DNA from: Azospirillum formosense
GTDB lineage: Bacteria > Pseudomonadota > Alphaproteobacteria > Azospirillales > Azospirillaceae
Direction: 5' to 3'
DNA: 64,000 bases
Assembly (NCBI RefSeq): GCF_040500525.1
Contig: NZ_CP159402.1
Coordinates: forward strand, 1,363,501 to 1,427,500
Part shown: positions 63,307 through 64,000 of the stretch, in pieces
Layout: each line of letters begins with the position of its first letter
How positions within the stretch are numbered: position 1 is the first letter of the stretch
The notes under the pieces: model-generated
What the model saw: the letters and a program-made list of their open reading frames with translations, nothing else
Databases searched by the model: none
Told to the model about the DNA's origin: nothing
Made by a program: the position numbers and the translations under genes

Positions 63307-63804
63307 ATGAGCCGGACAATCCACCAGAACGCGCCGAACATTGCGGCGGCCCCCTCGACGCTGGATCGCCTGGGCCGCCGGGTCGTGGTCGGGCTTCTCT
63401 GCACCATGGCCGGGCTGGCCGCGGCGGGCACCGGCGGGGCCTTTCTGCTGAAGCCCGGCACGGCGCAGGCCGGGCGCGTCGTGGGGGACACGCTGCGCAC
63501 CGCCGCCAACTACGCGCGCCTGCCGGCGATGATCTTCACGCTGAGCGACGGCGAACGGCTGCGCGAGTTGCGGGTCCGCGTGGTCCTCGACATGGAGCCG
63601 ACCGCCCCCGCCAAGACGGTGGAGAGCTACGGGCCGCGCATCGCCAGCGCCATGACCAACGTGATGCTGGACACCGACCCCGGCGAGCTGCGCGGACGCA
63701 ACGGCGCCTTCTACATCAAGGACGCGGTGATGCGCACCGCCGCGAAGGAACTCGGCGCGATGAAGATCCGGCAGGTGCTGGTCCAGGAACTCGTCATGCG
63801 CTGA
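63307..63804 (+). CDS. FliL-like single-pass membrane protein (paralogue 3 of 3 in window)
   Basis: 165 aa. One membrane helix (about 26-47, VVVGLLCTMAGLAAAGTGGAF), a short linker, then the same periplasmic pattern as the other two copies: RELRVRVVLDMEP, helix with RIASAMTNVML, RGRNGAFYIKDAV and a closing strand IRQVLVQELVMR. GAGG precedes the ATG. No flagellar neighbour. Function unknown. Confidence 0.75.
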   Translation: MSRTIHQNAPNIAAAPSTLDRLGRRVVVGLLCTMAGLAAAGTGGAFLLKPGTAQAGRVVGDTLRTAANYARLPAMIFTLSDGERLRELRVRVVLDMEPTAPAKTVESYGPRIASAMTNVMLDTDPGELRGRNGAFYIKDAVMRTAAKELGAMKIRQVLVQELVMR

Positions 63805-63916
63805 CGGAAGGCCTGCCCGCCGACCCGAGCCGCCATCTCGGCCAACGCTCGACAGGCGTTCCGGAATGGGGAACACTCCTGTCCCCTTCGGATCTTGGGA
63901 TTGCAAGGAGACGGCC

Positions 63917-64000
63917 GTGGCCGAGTTCGATTTCGACCTGTTCACCATCGGTGCCGGCTCCGGCGGCGTCGCGGCCAGCCGGCGGGCCGCCTCCATGGGC
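63917..64000 (+). CDS. gor: Glutathione-disulfide reductase, first 28 codons (cut by window edge)
   Basis: GTG start with AAGGAG 6 bases upstream. The visible MAEFDFDLFTIGAGSGGVAA has the FAD-binding GxGSGG signature of glutathione reductase and related disulfide reductases. The Cys pair and the rest lie beyond the window, so gor is the likeliest reading rather than proven. Confidence 0.8.
   Translation, partial: MAEFDFDLFTIGAGSGGVAASRRAASMG

Overview
The window is high-GC alphaproteobacterial chromosome, most probably Azospirillum or a close Rhodospirillales relative. The evidence is a MucR/Ros regulator, the nrdR-ribD-ribE-ribB-ribH-nusB-thiL order, TamA/TamB, a MucR-type soil/rhizosphere gene set, a GH17-GT2 beta-glucan synthase and a type III polyketide synthase. 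The genus is an inference from gene content; no rRNA or other marker lies here. I found no tRNA, rRNA, CRISPR array, transposase or prophage. Most of the region is ordinary core chromosome, with one small AT-rich accessory patch at about 39.95-41.85 kb.

Layout. 1-1300 is the 5' part of a membrane pyrophosphatase (minus strand). 1506-9398 is one dense minus-strand run: rpiB, glyA, nrdR, ribD, ribE, a RibB fused to a degenerate RibA domain, ribH, nusB, thiL and a FliL-like membrane protein. It covers riboflavin and thiamine cofactors, one-carbon metabolism and transcription. 9.9-14.8 kb holds a MucR-type regulator and small, mostly uncharacterised genes (DUF892, a second FliL-like protein, DUF488, GNAT). 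14.9-17.5 kb is an ATP-dependent DNA ligase coupled to its MBL-fold exonuclease. 17.6-20.9 kb holds psuG, an unknown gene, mtnP and a rhomboid protease. 21-27.3 kb is tamA-tamB for outer-membrane protein assembly, followed by typA behind a promoter-terminator leader.

29.5-39.9 kb holds stress and envelope genes: OsmC, CsbD, a HIT protein, the GH17-GT2 glucan synthase, two Crp/Fnr regulators (one with a cyclic-nucleotide pocket, one without), a single-domain response regulator, a type III PKS with an ICMT-type methyltransferase, and a DUF502 membrane protein. 39.95-41.85 kb is the AT-rich patch with a Ser-rich protein of unknown function and an orphan RTX-repeat fragment. 41.85-47 kb holds recG and the cobU-cobO-cobQ cobalamin run.

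47-64 kb holds a PHB-depolymerase-type esterase, small exported proteins, a DsbA/FrnE thioredoxin-fold protein, arfB, a PRC-barrel lipoprotein, an AI-2E transporter with an extra C-terminal domain, sdhE-mfd followed by a HEAT-ACT fusion, a crotonase, EgtB, a thioredoxin-like 2Fe-2S ferredoxin, a nicotinate phosphoribosyltransferase, a third FliL-like protein, and the first 28 codons of glutathione reductase.

No obviously new multi-gene defence or mobile system is present. The points most worth a second look are the three dispersed FliL-like paralogues, the HEAT-ACT fusion, the promoter-terminator leader before typA, the AT-rich patch, the RibB with a dead RibA domain, and the long inverted repeat between cobQ and recG.
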